From positions 62,001 through 126,000 of the forward strand of contig CAMCVK010000001.1 of the NCBI GenBank assembly GCA_945881865.1: a stretch of DNA of 64,000 nt. Reading direction: 5' to 3'. The notes under the pieces are model-generated. The model was not told where the DNA came from, searched no databases, and saw nothing but the letters and a program-made list of their open reading frames with translations. Of the stretch, positions 47,805-55,860 are shown piece after piece. The position numbers and the translations under genes were made by a program. Numbering within the stretch: position 1 is the first letter of the stretch; each line of letters begins with the position of its first letter. Origin of the DNA: Fimbriimonas ginsengisoli Gsoil 348 (GTDB lineage Bacteria; Armatimonadota; Fimbriimonadia; Fimbriimonadales; Fimbriimonadaceae).

Positions 47805-47806
47805 CC

Positions 47807-48802
47807 TCAGGCCGGGAACAGATCGCGCAGCAGCTGGGCCCGGTCTAAACGGGCATCACCTTCACCAATCGTCGGGCGAATCGCGAGGGCCGTGAGGGCA
47901 TGATCAACCGGTCGCGGGCCGGCCGGAAAACCCTCAATCTGGTCCACCGCCGCCCAGCGAATCCACGCGAGGCAGCGGAGAGAGTCGGCAAGCGAGAAGG
48001 CGCGGCTGCGAAGGACGAAGTCGCGCACTTGCGCGGCATGGTCGGTGATGTGGGCGAGGCCCATCTTCTCCCGCTCCAGTCGCTCTTCTTCCACCAGGTA
48101 TTCCACCGCACCCCGAAAATCTGGCAACGAGTCGTGCTGCACCGAAACCTGCGCGAAAGCGCCAATCGCCCGGCTGGACTCCCCAAACAACCCCCGAACC
48201 ACAATCTTCTGGGCGCCAAGCGCTCGAATCACGTCGTCGATCCGGCGGCTCTCGCGAAGTGCGATGAGGTGCAGCATGGCCGATTGCCGCCGCCCCGCAC
48301 CGAGGTTTGCCGGCGATGCGGCAAGAAACCCGAGGCTTGGTGCCCAGGCGAAATCGAGGGCATCGGCCATGTGGACCACTGCTTCGTTCGCCACTCGGTC
48401 GGCACTTTGGATGTCCCATCCGCCCACAATCGCCTGCACCCGCAGATGGTCCTCCTCATTGATCATCAGGCTCAGCGTGCGCGATTCGTTGAGCAAGAGC
48501 GCTCGGCCCGGCAGGGTCCATTCGAACTCAGGCGAGACCAAGCGGCAGCCCACAAGGTAGTCGCGCTCGGCGTTCGTAAGCGACCGATTGATGATGAGCG
48601 GGTCCTTGACCACGCTCGGCGACGATTTTGCCGCTTCGATCACCTTGCCCATGATGACCATGAGCTCCGGCGAATCGGCCCGGTTGGGAAACCGATGCCC
48701 GCGCAAATTGCGCATCAACCGGGTTCGGGTGCTGAGAACGACATCGTTGACCGGTGACTCCTTCGTGAGCCATTCCGGCCGCGGGAGGGAGCCCAAAACC
48801 AT
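47807..48802 (-). CDS. mcsB: McsB-like protein arginine kinase homologue lacking the active-site cysteine
   Basis: ATP:guanido phosphotransferase fold of about 331 residues. Recognisable blocks are VVLSTRTRLMRNLRGHRFP (nucleotide-binding arginines), LMINEEDHLRVQ and LGFLAASPANLGAGRRQSAMLHL. In active McsB and in creatine/arginine kinases the last block has a conserved cysteine (ACPTNxGTGLR); here Ser is at that position and a Leu is Arg. The C-terminus (DARLDRAQLLRDLF) keeps part of the domain that binds phosphoarginine. No mcsA, ctsR or clpC is adjacent. I prefer the ATG at 48802, preceded by GGAGG, to the GTG at 48835. It may be a low-activity kinase or a phosphoarginine-binding regulator. 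Confidence 0.85.
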   Translation of the reverse strand: MVLGSLPRPEWLTKESPVNDVVLSTRTRLMRNLRGHRFPNRADSPELMVIMGKVIEAAKSSPSVVKDPLIINRSLTNAERDYLVGCRLVSPEFEWTLPGRALLLNESRTLSLMINEEDHLRVQAIVGGWDIQSADRVANEAVVHMADALDFAWAPSLGFLAASPANLGAGRRQSAMLHLIALRESRRIDDVIRALGAQKIVVRGLFGESSRAIGAFAQVSVQHDSLPDFRGAVEYLVEEERLEREKMGLAHITDHAAQVRDFVLRSRAFSLADSLRCLAWIRWAAVDQIEGFPAGPRPVDHALTALAIRPTIGEGDARLDRAQLLRDLFPA

Positions 48803-48879
48803 CCGCCTCCAAGATTCTGCGCCTTCGGCCCGCACGGTTCAAATTACCGCACGCCCGAAGGTGTCAAACTTATTCGTCA

Positions 48880-49911
48880 ATGAATGCCGCCGAACAAGAG
48901 ATTCAGAACGCCGTCCGGGAGGCATTTTCCGCGCTGGAAGCGGCAACAACGACGCAGCAAATCAAGGAGATTGAGCAAGCTTTTCTTGGTAAGAATGGAC
49001 AAATCGTTCAGTTTGCAAAGCGGATGGGAGCTTTGCCAAAGGAAGAGCGTCCGGCCTTCGGCGCGGCCGTTAATGGCGCAAAGCAAGAAGTTCAGGGCCG
49101 CCTGGACGCCCGAGCCGCCACCATCTTGGAAGCGGAACTCGCTCGCCAGTTCGAAGAAGAGGCCATCGACGTGACGATGCCGGGTCGACGTACGCGGCGC
49201 GGCAACAGCCACATCCTTCACCAGACAACCCTCCGCATCAAGCAGGTCCTGAGTGGCCTCGGATTTGTGTATGAAGAAGGGCCAGAACTTGAAGAATTCC
49301 GATATAACTTTGACGCTCTGAATTACCCGCCAGACCACCCGGCGATGGACGACCAGGACACGTTTTACGTCTCCGACGATCAGGTTTTGCGCACCCAATG
49401 CACCGGTTTGCAAGGCCGTGTGTTCGAAAAAACCGCCCCGCCTCTGCGGGTCTTCACCGTTGGCCGAACGTTTCGAAACGAGGCCGTGGACCGAACCCAC
49501 AACCACACGTTCCACCAGGTGGACTGCTTTATGGTCGACGAGGGCGTTTCGATGGCCGACCTGAAGGGCACGCTGGGGGCTTTTGCCCGTGCGATGTTTG
49601 GCCCCGAAGTGACGGTTCGCTTCCGACCCGATTTCTTTCCATTTGTCGAGCCCGGCGTCGACTACGCCATCTCTTCGCCGAAGCTTTTTGGCGGCCGGTG
49701 GGTCGAGTTGGGCGGGGCCGGACTCATCCATCCGAACATTCTTGAGCGATACGGCATCGATACGGAGCGGTACAGCGGGTTCGCGTTTGGCCTTGGCGTC
49801 GAGCGGATTCCGATGATGGCCTACGGCGTAGACGACCTTCGCAACTTCCTCGAAAACGACCTCCGATTCTTGGACCAGTTCCAGCGCCAGCCGATCCGGG
49901 GGCTAGCTTAA
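48880..49911 (+). CDS. pheS: Phenylalanine-tRNA ligase alpha subunit
   Basis: Catalytic subunit of the class II PheRS heterotetramer, 343 residues. An N-terminal coiled coil of about 80 residues contacts tRNA, then the catalytic core follows. Motif 1 is at YNFDALNYPPDHPAMDDQDTFY. Motif 2 is at FTVGRTFRNEAVDRTHNHTFHQVDCF and motif 3 at GFAFGLGVERIPMM. The usual LRTHTSPVQ segment reads LRTQCTGLQ and HPARD reads HPAMD, modest departures near the active site. pheT follows after 2 bp. Confidence 0.95.
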   Translation: MNAAEQEIQNAVREAFSALEAATTTQQIKEIEQAFLGKNGQIVQFAKRMGALPKEERPAFGAAVNGAKQEVQGRLDARAATILEAELARQFEEEAIDVTMPGRRTRRGNSHILHQTTLRIKQVLSGLGFVYEEGPELEEFRYNFDALNYPPDHPAMDDQDTFYVSDDQVLRTQCTGLQGRVFEKTAPPLRVFTVGRTFRNEAVDRTHNHTFHQVDCFMVDEGVSMADLKGTLGAFARAMFGPEVTVRFRPDFFPFVEPGVDYAISSPKLFGGRWVELGGAGLIHPNILERYGIDTERYSGFAFGLGVERIPMMAYGVDDLRNFLENDLRFLDQFQRQPIRGLA

Positions 49912-49913
49912 CC

Positions 49914-51932
49914 ATGAAGATTTCCTATTCGCTGCTGAAAACCCTGGTGAACACGTCGCTGACCGCCGAAGCGTTGGGTGATTTGCTCACGATGGCCGGC
50001 TTCGAACTTGAAGAAATCGAAACGGTAAACGGCGCGCCAGTGCTCGACATCAAAGTGATGAGTAACCGCGGGGATGGCCTGAGCGCGTTTGGCCTCGCCC
50101 GCGAAATCCTGGCGAAGGACGGCTCTTCGACTCCGACGGACTTGTATCGCCGGGCGGCGGCGCATTTTGCCGATGTTTCGCTGCCGGCCGGTGCCGCTTT
50201 TGAAGTGCGGATCGAAACCCCATCGTGTTCGCGATTTTCCGCGATGCGAATCGAAAACGTGACCAATGGGCCGTCGCCGGATTGGCTCAATGAGGCCCTG
50301 CTGCAGATCGGTCAACGACCCATTTCCGTCCTGGTGGACCTCACCAACTATGTGATGCTGGAGCTTGGCCAGCCATTGCATGCTTTTGACGCGGATCGGC
50401 TTGGCGACACCATTGTCGTGCGCGAAGCCCGTGACGGCGAAAAGCTGACGACCCTGAACGGCACGGAACACACCTTGGCCGCCGGGCAACTGATGATCTG
50501 TGATGCGGTTCGGCCGGTTGGTGTTGCAGGAGTGATGGGTGGTCTCGATACCGAAGTCCACGAAGGAACGCATCGAATTGTATTGGAATCAGCGCATTTC
50601 TTAAACAGAACCGTTCGAAAAACGCGAAAGCAGCTTGGGCTGAACACCGAAGCCTCGTATCGGTTTGAGCGAAGTGTTGACTCGAACGGCGTCGTTTCCG
50701 CCCAGCGTCGCTTTGCCGAGTTACTCCTTGCGATTCAGCCTTCGGCTCAGGTGTTCGAGGCGACGGATTTGTACCCGTTGCCCGCGTCTGACTTGTCTAT
50801 TTCGCTTCGCCTAATTCGTGCTTCCCGCCTATTGGGAATGTCAATTTCGGTCGAAGAGGCGGCGCGGTACTTCACCGCCCTCGGCTTCTCAATCCAAATA
50901 GAGGGAGAGCAACTGGCCGTAACCCTACCGTCGTGGCGACCCGATATCGTCCGCGAAGAGGACCTGGTCGAGGAACTTGGCCGCATTCACGGATATGAGC
51001 AGATCCCCGAGACTTTGCCCTCCGGCACCAGCGTCTTGGGCGGAGTTTGGGGCCGGTACGCCGCCACCGACCGTCTCATTGAGGCGGCGATTTCCGCCGG
51101 ATATAGCCAAGTTATCAACCATAGCCTGCAGGGAACGAGTCCCTTGGACGCGGCTGCGGAACGCGTCGGTCCGCGAAACCCAAGTTCTCCCGACCTCGCC
51201 TTTTTACGGAACGGCCTGCTCTCCGGCATGGCCGTCACAGCCCGCTTAAATGGCGGGCGTGACGTACATCTGGCCGAAGTTGGCCGCGTTTTCACGGCCG
51301 GGAAGGAATCCGTCCATCTTTGCCTGGTCTCCAACGGCGATCTGCACGTGCCTGACCGTGCCAGCGAGACGCCCCCTAAGGCTGATTTCTTTAGCCTGAA
51401 GGCCGATATCTTAGACATATTTCTCGCCGTTGGAATCGAACTCGACCTCGCCGCTGGTTCCCGCGATCCAAGATTCCACCCTGGACGGCAGGCCCGGCTT
51501 ACGCGGAATGGGCAAGAAATTGGCGTGATCGGGGAGATTCATCCGACCGTTGCCAACGAGCTTGGACTCGCGCCGAGAACCATCGCCGCCGAAGTTAGCC
51601 TGGACGCCATCTTTGCCGAAGGAGACGCCGAGCTTCCGCTGAAGTCATTTGCCCGCTTCCCCGCCGTTCGCCGCGACATCGCCCTCCTGGTGAGTAAGGC
51701 GGTTCCGTTTGCCGAGATCGAAGGTCGGCTACGCCGATCCATCGGACCACTCTTGGAAAGGCTCTGGCTGTTCGACGTGTTTGTCGGAACGGGAATTCCA
51801 GCCGGATCGCACTCGCTTGGAATTGCGCTCGTCATGAGAAAGCCGGACGGCTCGTTTACGGACGAAGAAGCGAACCAGCTGCGGGATGCAGCCGTCGCGG
51901 AGCTTGCCGAGCTGGGCGCGACCATGCGGTAA
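49914..51932 (+). CDS. pheT: Phenylalanine-tRNA ligase beta subunit, lacking the OB-fold tRNA-binding domain
   Basis: 672 residues against roughly 790-800 for most bacterial PheT. The N-terminal MKISYSLLKTLVNTSLTAEALGDLLTMAGFELEEIE passes, after only seven residues, into VLDIKVMSNRGDGLSAFGLAREI. The EMAP-II/Arc1p-like OB domain (B2, usually about residues 40-150) is therefore absent. The remaining parts are present: B3/4 editing domain (ISVLVDLTNYVMLELGQPLHAFD, ESAHFLNRTVRKTRKQLGL), B5 helix-turn-helix with VTLPSWRPDIVREEDLVEEL, the B6/B7 pseudo-catalytic core and the C-terminal B8 anticodon-binding domain (FARFPAVRRDIALLV). Its 3' end overlaps the convergent membrane-protein gene by 77 bp. 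Confidence 0.94.
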   Translation: MKISYSLLKTLVNTSLTAEALGDLLTMAGFELEEIETVNGAPVLDIKVMSNRGDGLSAFGLAREILAKDGSSTPTDLYRRAAAHFADVSLPAGAAFEVRIETPSCSRFSAMRIENVTNGPSPDWLNEALLQIGQRPISVLVDLTNYVMLELGQPLHAFDADRLGDTIVVREARDGEKLTTLNGTEHTLAAGQLMICDAVRPVGVAGVMGGLDTEVHEGTHRIVLESAHFLNRTVRKTRKQLGLNTEASYRFERSVDSNGVVSAQRRFAELLLAIQPSAQVFEATDLYPLPASDLSISLRLIRASRLLGMSISVEEAARYFTALGFSIQIEGEQLAVTLPSWRPDIVREEDLVEELGRIHGYEQIPETLPSGTSVLGGVWGRYAATDRLIEAAISAGYSQVINHSLQGTSPLDAAAERVGPRNPSSPDLAFLRNGLLSGMAVTARLNGGRDVHLAEVGRVFTAGKESVHLCLVSNGDLHVPDRASETPPKADFFSLKADILDIFLAVGIELDLAAGSRDPRFHPGRQARLTRNGQEIGVIGEIHPTVANELGLAPRTIAAEVSLDAIFAEGDAELPLKSFARFPAVRRDIALLVSKAVPFAEIEGRLRRSIGPLLERLWLFDVFVGTGIPAGSHSLGIALVMRKPDGSFTDEEANQLRDAAVAELAELGATMR

Positions 51933-53229
51933 CGGTGCCGCTGAGCAAGGCCGACGACAGACCAACGACGAAAATTGTTCGAAGCAGCATCGGTAGGTAG
52001 TAGTAGTGTTCGAAAGACTGCAACCAAGCCATCGGTAGAAACGCAACGAAGGAAGCTACGTATCCAAAAAGGCAAATGAGCCAAAGCCTACCGGCCGTAG
52101 CGGCCGTCGCTAACTGGGAGAGTAGGTTGAGGATTGCGGTGTATAAATGGCTTGTAAAGAGCGTTAGTGGTAATCCTTCTAGCAGAAATCCGAGGGCCGG
52201 TAATGCACCTAGGAACGGAAATAGAAAGTCACTAAGGGAGAGCCATACACCTGGGCCGTATCGCAGCTGCTGGTTCTGGTAACTCGATACATCCGGAGGA
52301 ATGACTTGATGCCTCAACGCAAAGTAGCCAAAGAGAACCGACCAGAAAATGCCGTGAACAAACCAGTTGATCCGATAACGTTGGAGATGAAACGCTAAGC
52401 CACAACCCAGTAGCAGGGCCGGTACCATCACCGCTTGCTCGTACGCCCCAAAGGCAAGCACCGTACCCAAAATCGACACCACTAGCCAGAAACTCCGGCC
52501 AGAAGATGAACTCGGCTGGACGCTAGTTCGGGTTGCTGGAGGATCAAGCGGACCTGGTTTACGATCGTCAGGTTGTTGTCCACCGAGCCGAACGTAGCGG
52601 CAATAAGCCGCCATGGCGATCAAGACGAACAAGGTCATGGTTGTGGCGGTTCGCCCCGGTAGCCAATCGAGGGTTCGAAACCGAATCGCGCGAATACCAG
52701 CGAGCTCCGTACCAAGGTAAAGCCAAGTGAGGGCTGGCACTAGGTAGACGAGGAAGTTTTTGCGATGGCGGTAAGCTCCAACTAAGGCCGTTAGTATGCC
52801 AGCGTAACCAACCCACTCCAGTAGCCGCCATGGCATTCCAATCGAGTAGCCAACCGACAACACGCCGCAACCAACCGCAAGCCAAGTCTTGTCAAACAGT
52901 TCCCTCGCCAGCCAGAAGACGCAAAGCGAACAGAGAAACATGACGGCTGCGTTCGTGAGGCCGAAGCCGGCGGCATTGCGACCGTAGACGTGGAAATCAA
53001 ATTCAAAGAAGAGCGTGCTAATCGGCCGGTAAAAATGGTTCTCTAACGGCCAGTCGCCCCAAAACCAGCTCAGAGGGTTATTTCGTTTCGCGATGGCTTC
53101 CAGCAATACTCTCGTATCACTATCCATAAGCATCGAAGCTGCCTGCGAAAAGTTCGCAAGAATCAGCAAGGCAAAGCCCACCGTAACCAAGAATGGTAAC
53201 GCGTAACGATTCTTGGTTAGGGCCCTCAT
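51856..53229 (-). CDS. Polytopic membrane protein, glycosyltransferase-like
   Basis: 457 residues with about 10 to 11 hydrophobic segments. An early extracytoplasmic loop contains MDSDTRVLLEAIAKRNNPLSWFWGDWPLENHFYRPISTLFF. The D..R....W...NHFYRP pattern recalls PMT/ArnT-like and related GT-C proteins, which use dolichyl- or polyprenyl-linked sugars. I see no further confirming motif. The ATG at 53229 overlaps the stop of the upstream gene by one base (TAATG), which supports this start over 53283 and indicates co-transcription with trxB and the zincin-like gene. Confidence 0.7.
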   Translation of the reverse strand: MRALTKNRYALPFLVTVGFALLILANFSQAASMLMDSDTRVLLEAIAKRNNPLSWFWGDWPLENHFYRPISTLFFEFDFHVYGRNAAGFGLTNAAVMFLCSLCVFWLARELFDKTWLAVGCGVLSVGYSIGMPWRLLEWVGYAGILTALVGAYRHRKNFLVYLVPALTWLYLGTELAGIRAIRFRTLDWLPGRTATTMTLFVLIAMAAYCRYVRLGGQQPDDRKPGPLDPPATRTSVQPSSSSGRSFWLVVSILGTVLAFGAYEQAVMVPALLLGCGLAFHLQRYRINWFVHGIFWSVLFGYFALRHQVIPPDVSSYQNQQLRYGPGVWLSLSDFLFPFLGALPALGFLLEGLPLTLFTSHLYTAILNLLSQLATAATAGRLWLICLFGYVASFVAFLPMAWLQSFEHYYYLPMLLRTIFVVGLSSALLSGTVTAWSRPARQAPRRLHPAAGSLLRP

Positions 53230-54326
53230 TATCGGCGCGTTTGAGTGATTGTGATTCCCGCTTGAGCCTTCACTTGAACCCACTTCCCAGATTTCTTAAG
53301 CGTTTGCGCTCCGGCAAGCTTCCCTTCGCCGACGGGCAGCCAAACAGACTTTCCGACCAAGTTAGCCGGAAATTGAACTGCCATTGACTCCGGTTCCATC
53401 GCCGCAAGTTCGACCGATTCGATGAATTCCCAGCGACGACTAGGATCGTTGAGGAGCATGCTGCGGGCCAGAACCCGAGGGCGTAGGGCAGCGGATACAT
53501 ACAAGGCTAAGCCCATGAAGTTATCCATGGCAGTCTTTCCAACCCCCGAAATCGCAGTTTTCGGTCCCTCAGTGGCGGCTCGCTCGACGATCGGATCAAC
53601 GTTCTTCTTTACGTAGGCGTTGACGTCATCAAAGGTCGCCTGCATGCAATCGGCCACGCCGTAACGGCCCGCAAGAAGCTCATCGCGAATCCATTGTAAG
53701 TACAGTCGCTCCCCTAAGTATCCGTTTGCCCAGTCCTCCGGCTCCTGAAAGCCGCCGATCGGCGGCAGCGAAGCGTGGCCATACTCGTGGGCGATCTCTC
53801 GCGCTCGCTCCAAAGGATCGTTGAAGCTCGCTAAGTCATAAATGTAGATGGTATTGACCCTGCCTCGCTTGCGTTGATTGTCTACATCGAACCGCTGCTC
53901 GCCGCCCGGTAGGCCAGCCGCGCAAAGGTAGACGTCGATCACGCCTTCCGAGTACGCCCGACCGTGATCCAGCCCGAGTTGGGAAACGTTGAAATCCCAC
54001 AATCGAAGCAGCATTTTCGCGACCTCAACCGCGGGATCGTCTAGTCCGGTTCGCGTCTGGCTGTAGATGCGAAAGCGCAGCTCAGGTGCACTCCCGCTCG
54101 GGGCTGCGGGCATCGTGCCATATGCACTAACGACATAGGGAAACTCCCACTGTTGGGGGGGATTCCCAAATCGCTTCGGCGAGAGTTTCGACTCGGCAAG
54201 CGGACGCATTTGCATCATAGCCTTAAGCCGTGATGGGCCTCCTTTCGGATTACTTAATGTAATTTCGGCGAGATCAAACGCTTTAGTTTGAGCAGCAAGT
54301 AGCAAAGCGGCGAAGCTGGCGATCAA
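53229..54326 (-). CDS. Putative secreted zinc metallopeptidase (HExxH)
   Basis: 365 residues with a short N-terminal signal (IASFAALLLAAQTKA). The central REIAHEYGHASLPPIGGF contains HEYGH, the zincin motif; a downstream Glu in NGYLGERLYLQW is a candidate third ligand. Preceding strands (GVIDVYLCAAG, NTIYIYDLASF) and a helix leading into the motif fit a metzincin/gluzincin core. The C-terminus is a small beta domain (VWLPVGEGKLAGAQTLKKSG). No known family assigned. It starts at a TTG inside the trxB stop (TTGA), so it is translationally coupled to trxB. Confidence 0.7.
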   Translation of the reverse strand: MIASFAALLLAAQTKAFDLAEITLSNPKGGPSRLKAMMQMRPLAESKLSPKRFGNPPQQWEFPYVVSAYGTMPAAPSGSAPELRFRIYSQTRTGLDDPAVEVAKMLLRLWDFNVSQLGLDHGRAYSEGVIDVYLCAAGLPGGEQRFDVDNQRKRGRVNTIYIYDLASFNDPLERAREIAHEYGHASLPPIGGFQEPEDWANGYLGERLYLQWIRDELLAGRYGVADCMQATFDDVNAYVKKNVDPIVERAATEGPKTAISGVGKTAMDNFMGLALYVSAALRPRVLARSMLLNDPSRRWEFIESVELAAMEPESMAVQFPANLVGKSVWLPVGEGKLAGAQTLKKSGKWVQVKAQAGITITQTRR

Positions 54327-55258
54327 GCATGGCCCCCGGAAAGGAAGCGCTCCGCATCAATGGCCGCCATGCATCCTGATCCGGCCGCCGTAACCGCTTG
54401 GCGATAGATACTGTCCTGGATGTCACCGCAGGCGAATACCCCCGGAATGTTCGTCTTAGAGCTTCCAGGTACCGTCTTTAGGTATCCACTTTCGTCCATA
54501 TCAAGCACCCCCCGGAAGAGGTCCGAATTCGGCTTGTGGCCGATGGCGATAAAGATGCCGTCCAGCGGCAGCTCGTAAGTATTGTCTTCCACGGTGTTCT
54601 TTAGACGAACACCGACGACTTTCTTTACGGGTTCAAGCTCGCCAAGAATGTCCTCGATCGTCACGTTCGTGTGAAGTTGGACCTTGGGGTTCCCAAGGAC
54701 TCGATCCTGCATGATTTTGCTTGCCCGGAACTCCGTCCGCCGGTGCAACAGGTGCACGCGGGAAGCATATTTGGTGAGGAAGTGAGCCTCCTCCATCGCC
54801 GTATCGCCACCGCCAACGACCGCGACCACCTTATTCCGGAAGAAGAAACCATCGCAGGTAGCGCAAGCGCTCACGCCATAACCTCCGAACGTAACTTCAC
54901 TCTCTAGTCCCAACCATTTAGCCGAAGCACCGGTCGCAATAATCACCGCGTCCGCTTCCACCATTTCGTCTTCAACCCAAACTCGGAAGGGACGCTGGCT
55001 AAAGTCGACCTTCGTGACGTTCTCGAGTCGGATCTCGGTCCCAAATCGTTCCACTTGTCGCTTAAACAAGTCCATCATCTCCGGCCCCATAATGCCATCC
55101 GGAAAGCCAGGGTAGTTCTCTACATCGGTAGTAATGGTCAGCTGCCCACCAGGCTGCAGGCCAGAAAACATGAGCGGACGAAGATCGGCTCGCGCAGCGT
55201 AAAGGGCGGCAGTGTAGCCGGCGGGTCCAGATCCGATAATGACAACGTTTCGGTGCAT
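54323..55258 (-). CDS. trxB: Thioredoxin-disulfide reductase
   Basis: NADPH:thioredoxin oxidoreductase, 311 residues. It has the FAD loop VVIIGSGPAGYTAALYAARA, the redox CxxC in SACATCDGFFFRNK, the NADPH loop VAVVGGGDTAMEEA and the C-terminal FAD motif GVFACGDIQDSIYRQAVTAAGSGCMAA. This is the low-molecular-weight bacterial type. A strong AAGGAAAG precedes the ATG. It could also supply electrons to the C-terminal cysteines of NrdJ through thioredoxin, though the genes are 7 kb apart. Confidence 0.97.
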   Translation of the reverse strand: MHRNVVIIGSGPAGYTAALYAARADLRPLMFSGLQPGGQLTITTDVENYPGFPDGIMGPEMMDLFKRQVERFGTEIRLENVTKVDFSQRPFRVWVEDEMVEADAVIIATGASAKWLGLESEVTFGGYGVSACATCDGFFFRNKVVAVVGGGDTAMEEAHFLTKYASRVHLLHRRTEFRASKIMQDRVLGNPKVQLHTNVTIEDILGELEPVKKVVGVRLKNTVEDNTYELPLDGIFIAIGHKPNSDLFRGVLDMDESGYLKTVPGSSKTNIPGVFACGDIQDSIYRQAVTAAGSGCMAAIDAERFLSGGHA

Positions 55259-55330
55259 CTTCTTTCCTTGAGTCTACCGTCCGCTTCTTCGAGCATCTAA
55301 CCTAGCGACCGGTCCGTCTCTACACGTACA

Positions 55331-55606
55331 ATGACGGACTCGCCAAAGCCGGTTCCAAGCGTTTACGATCATCTGGGCATCATTCTTCAACAGCTTGTAG
55401 AAGTTGCCTGGCAAAAACTTGGACTTCAGCCCGATATGATGACGGGAAGGATCGAGGCAAACTTTCCCGAGGCAAAGGTCGCGATCGATCTCGCGTCGCA
55501 TATTTCGAGTCTCGTCGAGCTGCAACTCGATGCCGACGATCGACGACAACTGCAGAATGTGATGCGCGACCTGAGGGTCAACTACGTCCAACGGGTCGGC
55601 GCTTGA
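55331..55606 (+). CDS. DUF1844 family protein
   Basis: A 91-residue helical cytoplasmic protein. The core VYDHLGIILQQLVEVAWQKLGLQPDMMTG..EAKVAIDLASHISSLVE matches the DUF1844 pattern in which VxxAxxxLGxxP and AkxaIDlL recur. Function unknown. It is divergent from trxB across 72 bp and is followed by an overlapping or closely spaced small gene. Confidence 0.75.
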   Translation: MTDSPKPVPSVYDHLGIILQQLVEVAWQKLGLQPDMMTGRIEANFPEAKVAIDLASHISSLVELQLDADDRRQLQNVMRDLRVNYVQRVGA

Positions 55607-55698
55607 GGCTGGATCTTCAGGGGCATACCGGCGCGCTGCGAGAGGCACTTTCACAGTCAAAGGTTCAACCCCTGGCCCCGCTCATCAAGGAGGTAACC

Positions 55699-55860
55699 AT
55701 GTTCACCCAGCCAATCGGGCTTTCACAAGATCCGGCCGTCGCCGCGTTCCTGGGCGGCGAACTTCCCTCCGAGATCACGGAACAGGCTAAACTTTCTTTG
55801 TTGAGAGGAGCCGGCTGCTACCTGCAGCATCTCGAGCTTCTTTCCGAGAAGACGCGATAA
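55699..55860 (+). CDS. Small protein, 53 aa, unknown function
   Basis: The frame is open from a TTG at 55603, which overlaps the DUF1844 stop as TTGA. However, the ATG at 55699 is preceded by a perfect AAGGAGGT Shine-Dalgarno at the right distance, so I prefer it. Using the TTG would add 32 residues. The peptide (MFTQPIGLSQDPAVAAFLGG..EQAKLSLLRGAGCYLQHLELL) looks helical and soluble. Its stop overlaps the ATG of the GNAT gene by one base. Confidence 0.5.
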   Translation: MFTQPIGLSQDPAVAAFLGGELPSEITEQAKLSLLRGAGCYLQHLELLSEKTR

